Of a stretch of 64,000 nt of DNA, positions 9,094-17,160 are shown in pieces. This stretch comes from Acidobacteria bacterium Ga0077534 (lineage in GTDB: Bacteria; Acidobacteriota; Blastocatellia; Pyrinomonadales; Pyrinomonadaceae), in the NCBI GenBank assembly GCA_001464455.1, contig LNEI01000009.1, positions 1-64,000 on the forward strand, given 5' to 3'. A program made the translations under genes and the position numbers. Positions within the stretch are counted from its first letter, which is position 1, and each line of letters begins with the position of its first letter. The notes under the pieces are model-generated. The model had not been told where the DNA came from. It searched no databases and saw only the letters and a list, made by a program, of their open reading frames with translations.

Positions 9094-10248
9094 TCACCGA
9101 GGTTGCGGAACCACGGGACGGATGGAACGGATCGTCCTGCCAAAGATCCCGAAGATGGTCATGTTCGGCACACTTGAGTTTAGTGTTCGGCAATTGCCTG
9201 TATAGTTAACTCCGCTGCAAATCTCCCAAACGCCTTGGCCAACGGTCACGCTGCCTGTCGTTTTGGCTATCCTAGGCTGTGCGCTGCGATAGTTGGTGGG
9301 GGTTCCGCGGTAATTCGCCTGAGTGTAAAGCACGACATACCAATCGGATCCCGGTTGAGGTCCCGGTTGAGCAAAGTCAGCCGGACGGACCGATGCGACC
9401 CGTCGATTCATTCCGACCGATGAGAGGTTCGGAGTGCTTCGGTCAAGGGTGACGCAGCGGCCGGTAAAGTTGGCTCCTTCACAAAACTGCCACGAGCCGG
9501 CTCCAATGGTCACGCTCTGTGCACGACGATTGAGGTTTGACGCCGCAGTGTTGTAATTTGTCGGATTGCCCCGATAGTTCGGCTGGTCATAAAGGACAAT
9601 GTACCCTTCCGAAGGCGCTGGCCCTGGAGTGACCGATCCATCCAGCGGGCGTGCGGACGCGATCCGGCGCCAGAGCGAGTAGGTTCGCAGATCGGGAACG
9701 CTCTGCGCGATCCTGATGCAAGTTCCCCTAAAGTTTGCCAAAGTACAAAATTCCCAGGTGCCGCGACCAATTGTCACGCTCTGGGCGGTGAGCGGCAAGT
9801 TGGCGACTGCCTGGCTATAGTTTCTGGCGTTGCCGCGATAGTTCGTCTGGTCAAACAAAACAATGTACGACGACCCCGGAGTTCCCGGCTGCCAGGTGCC
9901 AATGCGGCGGAACGAAGAGATCATGTTGTCCCAAGAGTTACGGCGCAGGTCGCTTTCCTCGCCCGAAACGACTACGCAGCGACCCTGATAATACGCATCC
10001 TGACAAACTTCCCACCGCTCACCCGGCCCGACGCGAATGCTCGAGATCCTGTCATTGAACCCGCTGCCGTCCAGGTTCTGTACGTCACTGGTGTAGGTAG
10101 CGGTCCTGCCGCGAAAATTCCTGTCCTGAAATACGGTGATGCCGATCCCGCCCATTTCCCTGTCCTGAGCGTAAGTCGAGACGAAAGATCCGGCGATCAC
10201 CAGCAATAAGGCTATTAAATTCAACACGTTAAAGTATCCTCTTTTCAT
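9094..10248 (-). CDS. Secreted four-domain beta/gamma-crystallin protein
   Basis: 384 residues with a signal peptide (about 1-27) and four tandem crystallin-like domains of about 85 residues. Each contains an F/Y-x-x-x-x-F/Y-x-G half such as FQDRNFRG or YDQPNYRG, and a Cys-bracketed half such as CQDAYYQGRC or CEGANFTGRC. Domain 1 carries both calcium clamps, NDRISS and DNMISS, matching the (N/D)(N/D)xx(S/T)S signature. In domains 2-4 these positions read AQSVT, RRIAS, RRAQS and RRVAS, so calcium binding is probably lost. The RBS GGAGGAT stands 4 bases before the ATG. A structural or protective envelope role is inferred. The gene sits between korA (77 bp upstream) and the esterase. Confidence 0.88.
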   Translation of the reverse strand: MKRGYFNVLNLIALLLVIAGSFVSTYAQDREMGGIGITVFQDRNFRGRTATYTSDVQNLDGSGFNDRISSIRVGPGERWEVCQDAYYQGRCVVVSGEESDLRRNSWDNMISSFRRIGTWQPGTPGSSYIVLFDQTNYRGNARNYSQAVANLPLTAQSVTIGRGTWEFCTLANFRGTCIRIAQSVPDLRTYSLWRRIASARPLDGSVTPGPAPSEGYIVLYDQPNYRGNPTNYNTAASNLNRRAQSVTIGAGSWQFCEGANFTGRCVTLDRSTPNLSSVGMNRRVASVRPADFAQPGPQPGSDWYVVLYTQANYRGTPTNYRSAQPRIAKTTGSVTVGQGVWEICSGVNYTGNCRTLNSSVPNMTIFGIFGRTIRSIRPVVPQPR

Positions 10249-10326
10249 ACATCCTCCATGTTCAAAATGGTTACTAGGCCCCCGGCCGATAGGGAGAATT
10301 CGCTAATGAGGACGGTGGAAATATTA

Positions 10327-12297
10327 TCATAATCTTAACTTGATACAGCGGTGGACAAGGTCAGCTGTTATCGGCGTTCCGTCATAGTTAAGGACCGATA
10401 CAAGCTTTGAAGAATCTGCTCCCAATTCGATCATCATCAAGCTGCGGAATTGGGCGTCGCGGTTTTGTTCAATGACAAAGATACGATCGTGCGTTTCTAC
10501 AAAGTCACGAAAAGATTTGCCAAACGGAAAAGCTCGAACTCGCATTGCGTCAAGGTATATTCCTTCTTCCGCAAGCAACTCCAGAGCCTCTTCCGCCGCA
10601 TATGTTGAGGTCCCGAAGTAGATGACTCCCAATTCTGCATTTCGAACATCGGATGATGAATCCTCTGAACGCACCGATTCAGGGTACGAAATTCGATACT
10701 CTTCATTCGAGTGAAACTCGGGCTGTGGTACAAGTTCCTTCGCCGTTTCCCACTTCTTTGCGAGGCGATCGACATTGCGGCGGTAGGCGTCTCCGTCTTC
10801 GGTGTAGACGCCGTATTCGTCACGGGACGAGCCGCGTGTGACGAATGCTCCGCGGGTCGCATGCGTTCCGGCGATGGTTCGGTATGGGATGCCGTCGTCG
10901 TCGATGTCGAGATAGCGGCCGAATTTGCCGCGAAACTGTTCGAGCGGTTCGCCAGCGGTCTCGTCGCTGCCGTCATCGGCATTCAAACCGGAGTTGCCAT
11001 CCAGCACGTCGTGGCCGTTGCCGTTCGAAGCAGTAATGGCTGCCTGAGCAGCATAGATCCGGTCCATCTGCTTTGCAGTCAGGACTTTGCCGCGATCGTA
11101 AGTCCGGGAATCGTCCCATACCAGCGGATCCGTGATGTGGTCGTTCATGCCTAGATCGAGGTCGGTCATCATAATGACGGGCGTTTGCAGGCGTTCGGCC
11201 AGGTCGAACGCATCGGCCGTCATCTCAAAACACTCTTTCGGACTTGCCGGAAACAGCAACGGGTGTTTTGTGTCACCATGTGATGCGTAGGCGGCCAGCA
11301 GGATGTCCGATTGCTGAGTTCGTGTCGGCATACCCGTTGACGGTCCAGTTCGCTGTACGTCGATCAGTACCGTAGGTACTTCTGCAAAATATCCGAGTCC
11401 CAAAAACTCGTTCATCAACGACACGCCGGGACCGCTGGTTGCTGTAAACGATCGAGCCCCATTCCACGAGGCTCCCATCACCATGCCGATCGCCGCTAGT
11501 TCGTCTTCGGCTTGGACGATCGCGTAGTTGTTTTTGCCGGTTTCGGGATCGACGCGGTACTTCGCAGCGTACTTGGCAAACGCGTCAACGACCGAGGTCG
11601 ACGGCGTGATCGGATACCAAGCCGCAACCGTCGCACCAGCGTAGACAGCGCCTAATCCGCACGCGGAATTGCCGCCGAACAAGATCTTATCGCCTAACAG
11701 ATCACGGCGTTCGACGCGGATGTTGAGCGGGCAATCGAAATTCTCACGGGCGTAATTTACACCGATGTTCAAAGCCCTAATATTTGGCTCGATCAGTTTT
11801 TCCTTTCCCTTGAACTGCTCTGCGATCTGCCCTTCGAGCACGGAAAATTCCAGATCAAGCAATGCCGATAAGGCGCCTATATAAATGATGTTCTTAAACA
11901 ATTGCCGCTGCCTCGCATCGGTAAACTCAGCGTTGCAGAGATTCATCAGCGGGATCGGGACGTGCGTTATGTCGTCGCGGTCGTAACCCGGCGGCAGAGG
12001 CTTCGACGAGTCGTAAAGAAAATAACCGCCGGCCATAACATCGGCGTAATCCTTTTTCATCGACTGCGGATTGACCGCGATCATCAGATCAACGCCTTCG
12101 CGGCGGCCGAGATGTCCTTTCTCTGAAACACGGACCTCGTACCATGTCGGCAGGCCCTGAATATTCGACGGAAAGATGTTCTTCGGCGTCACCGGCACGC
12201 CCATCCGAAACACCGCCTTAGTAAACAAAGCATTAGCCGACGCCGAACCGGTGCCGTTGACGTTTGCAAATCTAACTACGAAATCGTTGGTTTTCAT
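10327..12297 (-). CDS. korA: 2-oxoacid:ferredoxin oxidoreductase, fused gamma-alpha subunit (KorA-like)
   Basis: 656 residues in the fused arrangement: an N-terminal gamma domain (about 1-190; begins VVRFANVNGTGSASANALF) and an alpha domain (about 200-656) with the landmarks GGNSACGLGAVYAGA, YPITPSTS, VQAEDELAAIGMVMGAS and SGPGVSLMNEF. With the beta subunit it forms the ferredoxin-reducing 2-oxoacid dehydrogenase that can replace lipoate-dependent complexes in the citric acid cycle. A stretch near 430-455 (NGNGHDVLDGNSGLNADDG) is low-complexity and probably a surface insertion. The gene starts 6 bp after the ParE/RelE toxin stop, so the toxin-antitoxin pair shares or drives its transcript. 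Confidence 0.92.
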   Translation of the reverse strand: MKTNDFVVRFANVNGTGSASANALFTKAVFRMGVPVTPKNIFPSNIQGLPTWYEVRVSEKGHLGRREGVDLMIAVNPQSMKKDYADVMAGGYFLYDSSKPLPPGYDRDDITHVPIPLMNLCNAEFTDARQRQLFKNIIYIGALSALLDLEFSVLEGQIAEQFKGKEKLIEPNIRALNIGVNYARENFDCPLNIRVERRDLLGDKILFGGNSACGLGAVYAGATVAAWYPITPSTSVVDAFAKYAAKYRVDPETGKNNYAIVQAEDELAAIGMVMGASWNGARSFTATSGPGVSLMNEFLGLGYFAEVPTVLIDVQRTGPSTGMPTRTQQSDILLAAYASHGDTKHPLLFPASPKECFEMTADAFDLAERLQTPVIMMTDLDLGMNDHITDPLVWDDSRTYDRGKVLTAKQMDRIYAAQAAITASNGNGHDVLDGNSGLNADDGSDETAGEPLEQFRGKFGRYLDIDDDGIPYRTIAGTHATRGAFVTRGSSRDEYGVYTEDGDAYRRNVDRLAKKWETAKELVPQPEFHSNEEYRISYPESVRSEDSSSDVRNAELGVIYFGTSTYAAEEALELLAEEGIYLDAMRVRAFPFGKSFRDFVETHDRIFVIEQNRDAQFRSLMMIELGADSSKLVSVLNYDGTPITADLVHRCIKLRL

Positions 12298-12303
12298 CAG
12301 TAT

Positions 12304-12597
12304 TTATCTATCTAATCCCAAATCAGGATCACGGCTATCGTGTTTAACGACGACAACGTGGACAGTTGACTCGTCGAGAACCTCAAAAAGAATGTGGTAT
12401 GGAAACCTATCGAAATTGATCCGTCGAAGCCTAGACGTATACATCGGAAATGCCTTCGCCCGCTCCTCGACAACGCCTAAACATCTGAGAAATTCTTCGT
12501 AGAAACCGATCGCGATCTCCGCACCTGCTTCGCGAGAATAATACTCGATGTGGCTGACTAGGTCGTCATCGACCAGTGGATGAACTATGACTTCCAT
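12304..12597 (-). CDS. RelE/ParE-family toxin
   Basis: 97 residues of the ParE/RelE fold: EVIVHPLVDDDLVSHIEYY at the N terminus, a central F-Y-E-E-F helix, the FPMYTSRLRRINFDRFPYHI stretch, and a C-terminal beta strand VHVVVVKH. Such toxins act on gyrase (ParE) or ribosome-bound mRNA (RelE); which one cannot be told from sequence alone. The gene overlaps the end of the antitoxin gene by 13 bp, the usual translationally coupled arrangement, and is followed 6 bp later by korA. Confidence 0.85.
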   Translation of the reverse strand: MEVIVHPLVDDDLVSHIEYYSREAGAEIAIGFYEEFLRCLGVVEERAKAFPMYTSRLRRINFDRFPYHILFEVLDESTVHVVVVKHDSRDPDLGLDR

Positions 12598-12818
12598 CCG
12601 AATCTCTCGCGAATCCGCCGGTCAAGCTCCTCGATTGACATCCCAAGTTCAGGATTCTTCCTCAATTCGTCGCTTCGTCTTAATGCCTCGTCAACGCCAT
12701 CATCGTTATCATCCCAACCAGGCGAAGGCAACGAGCGGATAATCTTACCTGCCAACGCGGCCCGATCTTTCACCGAAAGACTCAACACGATCTTCTCTGC
12801 TTCTGCTATTGTTGACAT
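12585..12818 (-). CDS. Addiction-module antitoxin (Unstab_antitox type)
   Basis: 77 residues with the pattern of the putative addiction-module component family (PF09720): an N-terminal helix AEAEKIVLSLSVKDRAALAGK followed by the acidic SLPSPGWDDNDD region and a C-terminal helix of the E-L-D-R-R-I type. It precedes and overlaps the ParE/RelE-like toxin, so it should neutralise it and probably repress the pair. Confidence 0.85.
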   Translation of the reverse strand: MSTIAEAEKIVLSLSVKDRAALAGKIIRSLPSPGWDDNDDGVDEALRRSDELRKNPELGMSIEELDRRIRERFGWKS

Positions 12819-12857
12819 ACTTTCACCCTTGTCAAATTATATCACCGACACGCTCTC

Positions 12858-13214
12858 TTACTCCGCCGTTCTTAGTATCTTCTCCATCTTCTTGCCCTTC
12901 GAGAGTTCGTCGATGAGCTTGTCCATCCAGCGGATCCTTTGCATCAGCGGGTCTTCGATGGTTTCGACGCGGATGCCGCAGACGGTGCCGGTGATGAGCG
13001 GGGCGTTTGGGTTGAGCCGTGGGGCCTTTTCGTAGAAGTCACGCATGCTCGTCCGCTTCTCGATCTGTTTCGCGAGCCCCGCCTTCGTATATCCCGTCAG
13101 CCAGCGAATGATCTCGTCAACCTCTTCCCTGGTCCGCCCCTTCTTCTCAGCCTTCGCCACATAATGTGGATAAACGCCCGCAAAACTCATCGCAAAAACT
13201 CTTTCGTTCGACAT
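12858..13214 (-). CDS. DUF2200 family protein
   Basis: 118 residues that match the whole length of the DUF2200 family: [20 protein letters not shown], then [14 protein letters not shown], and the C-terminal [19 protein letters not shown]. The family has no settled function. No signal peptide or membrane segment is present, so it is cytoplasmic. It stands on the minus strand between the antitoxin and an unknown membrane protein and may be monocistronic. Confidence 0.85.
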   Translation of the reverse strand: MSNERVFAMSFAGVYPHYVAKAEKKGRTREEVDEIIRWLTGYTKAGLAKQIEKRTSMRDFYEKAPRLNPNAPLITGTVCGIRVETIEDPLMQRIRWMDKLIDELSKGKKMEKILRTAE

Positions 13215-13244
13215 TCGATACCCCTCAAAATATTCGAATCGGTG

Positions 13245-14066
13245 CTAAACGCTCAGTTCACCTTGACGTTGAACGACCGTTTCTTTCTTATTCAGAAGTC
13301 CGGTCGATAGCAGTAAAACGAGCATGATCACAAAGCTAGCGCCGAAGGTGATAGTTTCATTAAATGAGCCCACGAAGGCCGTTGATCGCGGCATGAGGTC
13401 ATTGCTCTCGAGAATTGCCCCGACCAAGAAACTCGATAACGGCATTAGGCCGGTGACCAGCAGAGGCCAGTTGTTCCTTCGGTCTTTGAGGAAAAAGAGG
13501 ATCCCGATGATGAGGCGAATAACGAGACCCGTTATCGCGGCATACGCGAATCGGTAGAAGGTTTCCGGGCCTTCGATCTTGAACTGAGGGACAAAGGTGA
13601 GAAGCGAGAAAAATATTGCAACTCCCACGAATGCCAGCGCCGTACTCAAAAGAAACGCTCCATGCAATGCCCTTCTTTTCCTCACAACAAAAGCAAACAG
13701 GATCAGGACCGCCAATTCAATCGTCCCCATCACGTTCTGCACAAACAAAGGGTCGCCTCTACCGGAGATCACCCCTTTATTGGCCGAATGCACCGTCATG
13801 ATCGCCGTAGTCGCCACGAGCAAAGGTGCAAAAAATAGAATTGAGAGCCCGATCTGTTTGTGACCCCAAACTTGTTTCTTTCCGATAAGGCTAAGTTGAT
13901 AGAGGAGCAGAAACAGCCAGACAAACACGGTGATCACGTGAAAGAAATGGTGAGAAGTAGGTTTTGCTTCGGGACCGAAGAAGATATTCCAAAAGCCGGT
14001 AATACCCAAACCTATCGCGCCGATCATAAGCACGTACTCGAATCTATATTTTTTGAGATTCGTCAT
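13245..14066 (-). CDS. Multi-pass membrane protein of unknown function
   Basis: 273 residues with about eight hydrophobic segments, starting YVLMIGAIGLGITGFWNIFF and including VFVWLFLLLYQLSLI, FFAPLLVATTAIM, LAVLILFAFVV, FVGVAIFFSLLTF, LVIRLIIGILFFL and SFVIMLVLLLSTGLL. A histidine cluster (SHHFFHV near 40) lies at the start of helix 2, and HKQIG and ALHG histidines follow, resembling heme- or metal-linked membrane proteins; that is inference. I do not recognise the family. Confidence 0.7.
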   Translation of the reverse strand: MTNLKKYRFEYVLMIGAIGLGITGFWNIFFGPEAKPTSHHFFHVITVFVWLFLLLYQLSLIGKKQVWGHKQIGLSILFFAPLLVATTAIMTVHSANKGVISGRGDPLFVQNVMGTIELAVLILFAFVVRKRRALHGAFLLSTALAFVGVAIFFSLLTFVPQFKIEGPETFYRFAYAAITGLVIRLIIGILFFLKDRRNNWPLLVTGLMPLSSFLVGAILESNDLMPRSTAFVGSFNETITFGASFVIMLVLLLSTGLLNKKETVVQRQGELSV

Positions 14067-14233
14067 TGTTTGAAAAAGCTAAGCCTGCCCACGAATGCGA
14101 AAAGCCCTTTGATCTTCAGTCGGCCAACAAACAACCTCGTCGACGTCATCCATACGCCGCGCGAGGCACTTTTCGCGATTCGTCTCGAATTATTGCTCTT
14201 CGTGAGGGAATTATTGGCCAACGTGAGCGATTT
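14067..14233. other. Intergenic stretch without a supportable gene
   Basis: 167 bases between two membrane-protein genes on the minus strand. Short open frames cross it on both strands but show no recognisable protein and no good ribosome-binding site. I see no terminator or repeat. Confidence 0.4.
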
Positions 14234-14770
14234 TCACGGTCTAAGAGCCGACTGCGTTGTGTCTAAGGGAATTTTGGTTATTGATCCCGCGGAACGAATG
14301 GCGGCGAATATATCTGTCCCAAGCAAAACTATAAGGACGGCTGCGCACGCAATATCCACATAAACCGAGTTCTCAAGGAAGTCATATCGACTCCATATAT
14401 CACGAAGGTAGAACTTATAGTCAAGCATGTTGTAGTACTGAAATCCTGCTACTGACAGTGCTAGCAGTCGTACGACCAACCCTCCACTGCGGGAGCCGAA
14501 TATATGGCCTACAGCATACACTGCGAAGCAGATGCTGATTATGATGTACCAAATGTTGATCGACTGAAAATGATTGGGGCCGTGGGCCGCAAAGCCGTGT
14601 GTAGGGGGATCGGTAAAGACGCCATAGAGATAACCATATTTAGAGCTCAATCTACTCCAACTCAGAAAACATAGGCCGATACATGCCACCGCCAAGACGA
14701 GCGGTATCCACCTGCGGACTCGTAGCACCCATACTTCACTCAACATCGGACTAGACCGCGCCATTTCCAT
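14234..14770 (-). CDS. Four-helix membrane protein of unknown function
   Basis: 178 residues with about four hydrophobic segments: WIPLVLAVACIGLCFLSW, IWYIIISICFAVYAVGHIF, LVVRLLALSVAGFQYYNML and YVDIACAAVLIVLLGTDIF. It overlaps the end of the upstream flavoprotein gene by 20 bp, so translation is probably coupled; an ATG six bases further in (14764) is an equally good start. No family recognised. The coupling raises the possibility of a membrane partner for the redox protein, but nothing in the sequence itself shows this. Confidence 0.65.
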   Translation of the reverse strand: MEMARSSPMLSEVWVLRVRRWIPLVLAVACIGLCFLSWSRLSSKYGYLYGVFTDPPTHGFAAHGPNHFQSINIWYIIISICFAVYAVGHIFGSRSGGLVVRLLALSVAGFQYYNMLDYKFYLRDIWSRYDFLENSVYVDIACAAVLIVLLGTDIFAAIRSAGSITKIPLDTTQSALRP

Positions 14771-16709
14771 TCCTTTCTATCTGCACTAGATTAGCTACGA
14801 CCGTCGGGCCATATTTCACCTCGCCGGCTTTGCTGATGTTGTACCAGAAGGCCTGCATGTCCCAGGCGGCGGTGGGGCAGCGTTCGGCGCAGAGGCCGCA
14901 GTGGAGGCAGACGTCTTCGTCTTTGGCCATGATGCGGCCGGTTTTTAGGCCGTCGGCGACGTAGATATCCTGGGTTAGATTAAGGGCAGGCACCTTTAAG
15001 CGACTACGCAGATCGTCCTCTTCTCCGTCTCCGGTAAACGTGATGCAGCTGGTCGGGCAGATATCGACGCAGGCGTCGCACTCGATGCATTTGGGGGCGT
15101 CGAAGACCGTTTGTACGTCGCAGTTCAGGCAACGCTCGGCCTCTTTGTAGCCCGCAAGCGGGTCAAAACCGAGTTCTACTTCCTTTTTGCGGTCCTTGAG
15201 GGTGAATTCCTTCGGGGCTTGCGGCACGGCGAGGCGGTCGTACTCGTCGATCGCGCTGTCGTATGCCCATTCGTGAATGCCCATCTTCACCGAATGAAGA
15301 TTGACAAAGGGGGAGAGGCGTTCGGTCTTTACGTCTTTGCCGTTGCAGAAAAGGTCGATCGAGACCGCTGCCTGGTGGCCGTGGGCGACGGCGGTGATAA
15401 CGTTCTCCGGACCAAATGCCGCGTCGCCGCCGAAGAATACCTTTGGATGCGTTGATTGAAAACTAACTTTATCAACGACAGGCATTTCCCATTTGTCGAA
15501 CTCCACACCGCAGTCACGCTCGATCCACGGGAAGCTGTTCTCCTGACCGACGGCGATCAGGACATCGTCCGCCGGATAGAATACGTCGGGTTCGCCCGTC
15601 GGCACGAGGCTTCGCTTGCCGTTCTCGTCGTACTTGGCCTCTACCTTTTCGAAGGTCATGCCGACGAGCTTGAACGGAGAGCGGACGCTCTTGTCCGCAT
15701 CGCCGGTTCCTCCGGCGACACTGCTACCGTAACCTTGTCCAGCCGACGAAGCGTCGCCTGTGCGGACAGGAGTGTCTGCGCTCCGTTCGTAGACGAAGCT
15801 CTTTGGAACGTGATTGTCGATGATCGGGATGTCTTCGTGCTGAGCATCCTCTTTTTCCCAAGGGCTGGCTTTCATCGAGGCGAAGGGCGAGCGGACGATG
15901 ACCTTCACATCCTCGCCGCCGAGTCGACGCGCCGTGCGGCAGCAGTCCATCGCGGTGTTTCCGCCGCCGAGGACGATCACGCGTTTGCCGATCTTCGTCG
16001 TATGTTCGAAAGCGACAGAGCCGAGCCAGTTGATGCCGATGTGAATATTCGCATCGCCTTCCTTACGCCCCGGAAGGTCCGGAAGATCACGGCCCCGTGG
16101 AGCCCCAGTTCCAACGAAGACCGCGTCGTAATCCTGTTCGAGAATTTCCTTTAAGCTAGGAACATAATGCTTGAAATGGGTGTGGATCCCGAGCCGCAGA
16201 ATATAATCGACCTCTTCGTTCAAAACCTGCTCGGGTAAACGAAACGCCGGTATCTGCGAACGCATAAACCCGCCGCCTTTGATCTGTTCGTCAAATAAAT
16301 GGACTTCGTAACCCAACGGTGCCAGATCGCGGGCAACGGTCAAACTAGCGGGCCCGCCGCCGATCAACGCGACCTTTTTACCGTTCGACGGAAACGGCCC
16401 CTGGGGCATAAAAGGAATGACATCGTCTCGATTATCCGCCGCAACACGTTTCAGCCGGCAGATCGCGACGGGCTCTTCATCAACCTCGACACGGCCGCGA
16501 CGACACGCAGGTTCGCATGGACGATCGCATGTTCGCCCGAGAACGCCGGGAAACACATTCGAATCCCAGTTGATCATATACGCTTCCGTATATCGTCCGG
16601 CCGCGATCAATCGAATGTACTCGGGAACAGGCGTGTGTGCCGGACACGCGTACTGGCAATCGACAACCTTATGGAAATACTCGGGGTCCTTGATATCAGT
16701 TGGTTTCAA
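14751..16709 (-). CDS. GltD-like FAD/NAD(P) oxidoreductase with N- and C-terminal Fe-S domains
   Basis: 652 residues. The N terminus has the Fe-S domain of glutamate-synthase small subunits (CQYACPAHTPVPEYI, TCDRPCEPAC). An FAD site VALIGGGPASLTVARDL lies near 112 and an NAD(P) site VIVLGGGNTAMDCC near 245. The C terminus has two 4Fe-4S motifs, CIECDACVDICP and CLHCGLCAERCP. Such proteins pass electrons between NAD(P)H and ferredoxin-type carriers; beside korA/korB it may recycle the ferredoxin reduced by that enzyme (inference). Residues about 308-345 are a foreign in-frame segment (TPVRTGDASSAGQGYGSS) encoded by an inverted-repeat element, listed separately. It falls in a loop between conserved strands, so the enzyme may remain active. 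Confidence 0.88.
   Translation of the reverse strand: MKPTDIKDPEYFHKVVDCQYACPAHTPVPEYIRLIAAGRYTEAYMINWDSNVFPGVLGRTCDRPCEPACRRGRVEVDEEPVAICRLKRVAADNRDDVIPFMPQGPFPSNGKKVALIGGGPASLTVARDLAPLGYEVHLFDEQIKGGGFMRSQIPAFRLPEQVLNEEVDYILRLGIHTHFKHYVPSLKEILEQDYDAVFVGTGAPRGRDLPDLPGRKEGDANIHIGINWLGSVAFEHTTKIGKRVIVLGGGNTAMDCCRTARRLGGEDVKVIVRSPFASMKASPWEKEDAQHEDIPIIDNHVPKSFVYERSADTPVRTGDASSAGQGYGSSVAGGTGDADKSVRSPFKLVGMTFEKVEAKYDENGKRSLVPTGEPDVFYPADDVLIAVGQENSFPWIERDCGVEFDKWEMPVVDKVSFQSTHPKVFFGGDAAFGPENVITAVAHGHQAAVSIDLFCNGKDVKTERLSPFVNLHSVKMGIHEWAYDSAIDEYDRLAVPQAPKEFTLKDRKKEVELGFDPLAGYKEAERCLNCDVQTVFDAPKCIECDACVDICPTSCITFTGDGEEDDLRSRLKVPALNLTQDIYVADGLKTGRIMAKDEDVCLHCGLCAERCPTAAWDMQAFWYNISKAGEVKYGPTVVANLVQIERNGNGAV
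15675..15785. repeat. REP-like inverted-repeat element inserted in frame inside a coding gene
   Basis: Two imperfect inverted arms of about 30 bases (15675-15704 and 15751-15785) share, after reverse complementing one, the core CTCTTGTCCGCA / CTCCTGTCCGCA. They flank a small CGCCGG..CCGGCG hairpin (15701-15717). The element lies wholly within the GltD-like gene and keeps its frame. Confidence 0.7.
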
Positions 16710-16914
16710 AGCGGCTAACTTCCTTTAGCAATAATTATTTAAGTGAATAGCAGAAAGATAATAAGGTAATAGTTAGCTATTTCCAAGCGTTATTTACATC
16801 GGAGAACCGATTCTGCTTAGGTAAGAAATAAATCAGCAAAAATGTTGCGCCCCGCTGTAAGAAAATGCGGCTATACGTCATATACAACGACGGCGATTCC
16901 TTCTACTAAACCGT

Positions 16915-17019
16915 CTAACCTCACCGGAACCCGGTTTGAAGGTGAAGGGGTTCCAGGGCTCAGGCTCTGGAAAAGCGGACCCTGATCTGATCAAATACGG
17001 GTTCTCGTGAGGCTCTTGC
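16915..17019 (+). ncRNA. Candidate rod-shaped structured RNA, unidentified
   Basis: CCTCAC..AACCCG pairs with CGGGTT..GTGAGG about 95 bases downstream. Inside this, GTTTGA pairs with TCAAAT, GGG with CCC, and TTCCAG with CTGGAA around an apical loop. A GC-rich terminator follows directly. The shape recalls SRP or 6S RNA, but the SRP tip sequence is absent and I cannot assign a family. It could also be a leader of the downstream gene. Confidence 0.35.
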
Positions 17020-17059
17020 GGACGGCCGGAAATACCCTTTCCCGGCCGTCCATTTTATT
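17020..17059 (+). terminator. Rho-independent terminator
   Basis: GGACGGCCGG and CCGGCCGTCC form a 10-bp stem with a short loop, followed by ATTTTATT. It ends the candidate structured RNA and lies upstream of the tlpA-like gene, so it implies a separate transcript or an attenuator. Confidence 0.65.
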
Positions 17060-17160
17060 CCGAAAACGCGACAAGCTTTTCCCTTCCCTCTCGCATCAAA
17101 CTCCAATTGCCGTGCCCGCAATTGGGCATCTTCGATCAATGTAGTATAAATGGAATAAAT

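Larger units (their letters stand above)
16710..17160. other. 450-base divergent intergenic region
   Basis: It separates the minus-strand flavoprotein from the plus-strand tlpA-like gene and should hold both promoters. The left part is A+T-rich. The right part contains a candidate structured RNA with its own terminator (separate entries) and a hairpin CCAATTGC..GCAATTGG at 17103-17125. No coding gene is supportable. Confidence 0.5.

Noticed and set aside
15456-16154. A 232-residue plus-strand open frame opposite the GltD-like gene
   Set aside because: No homology-like motifs and no RBS; it mirrors the codon bias of the conserved gene on the other strand.
16915-17019. Bacterial SRP (4.5S) RNA
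   Set aside because: The rod shape fits, but the conserved tip (CAGG..GGAA..AGCAGCC) is not present in pairing form.
17107-17160. Upstream TTG start for the TlpA-like gene
   Set aside because: It lies inside a hairpin and would place the signal peptide 27 residues from the N terminus.
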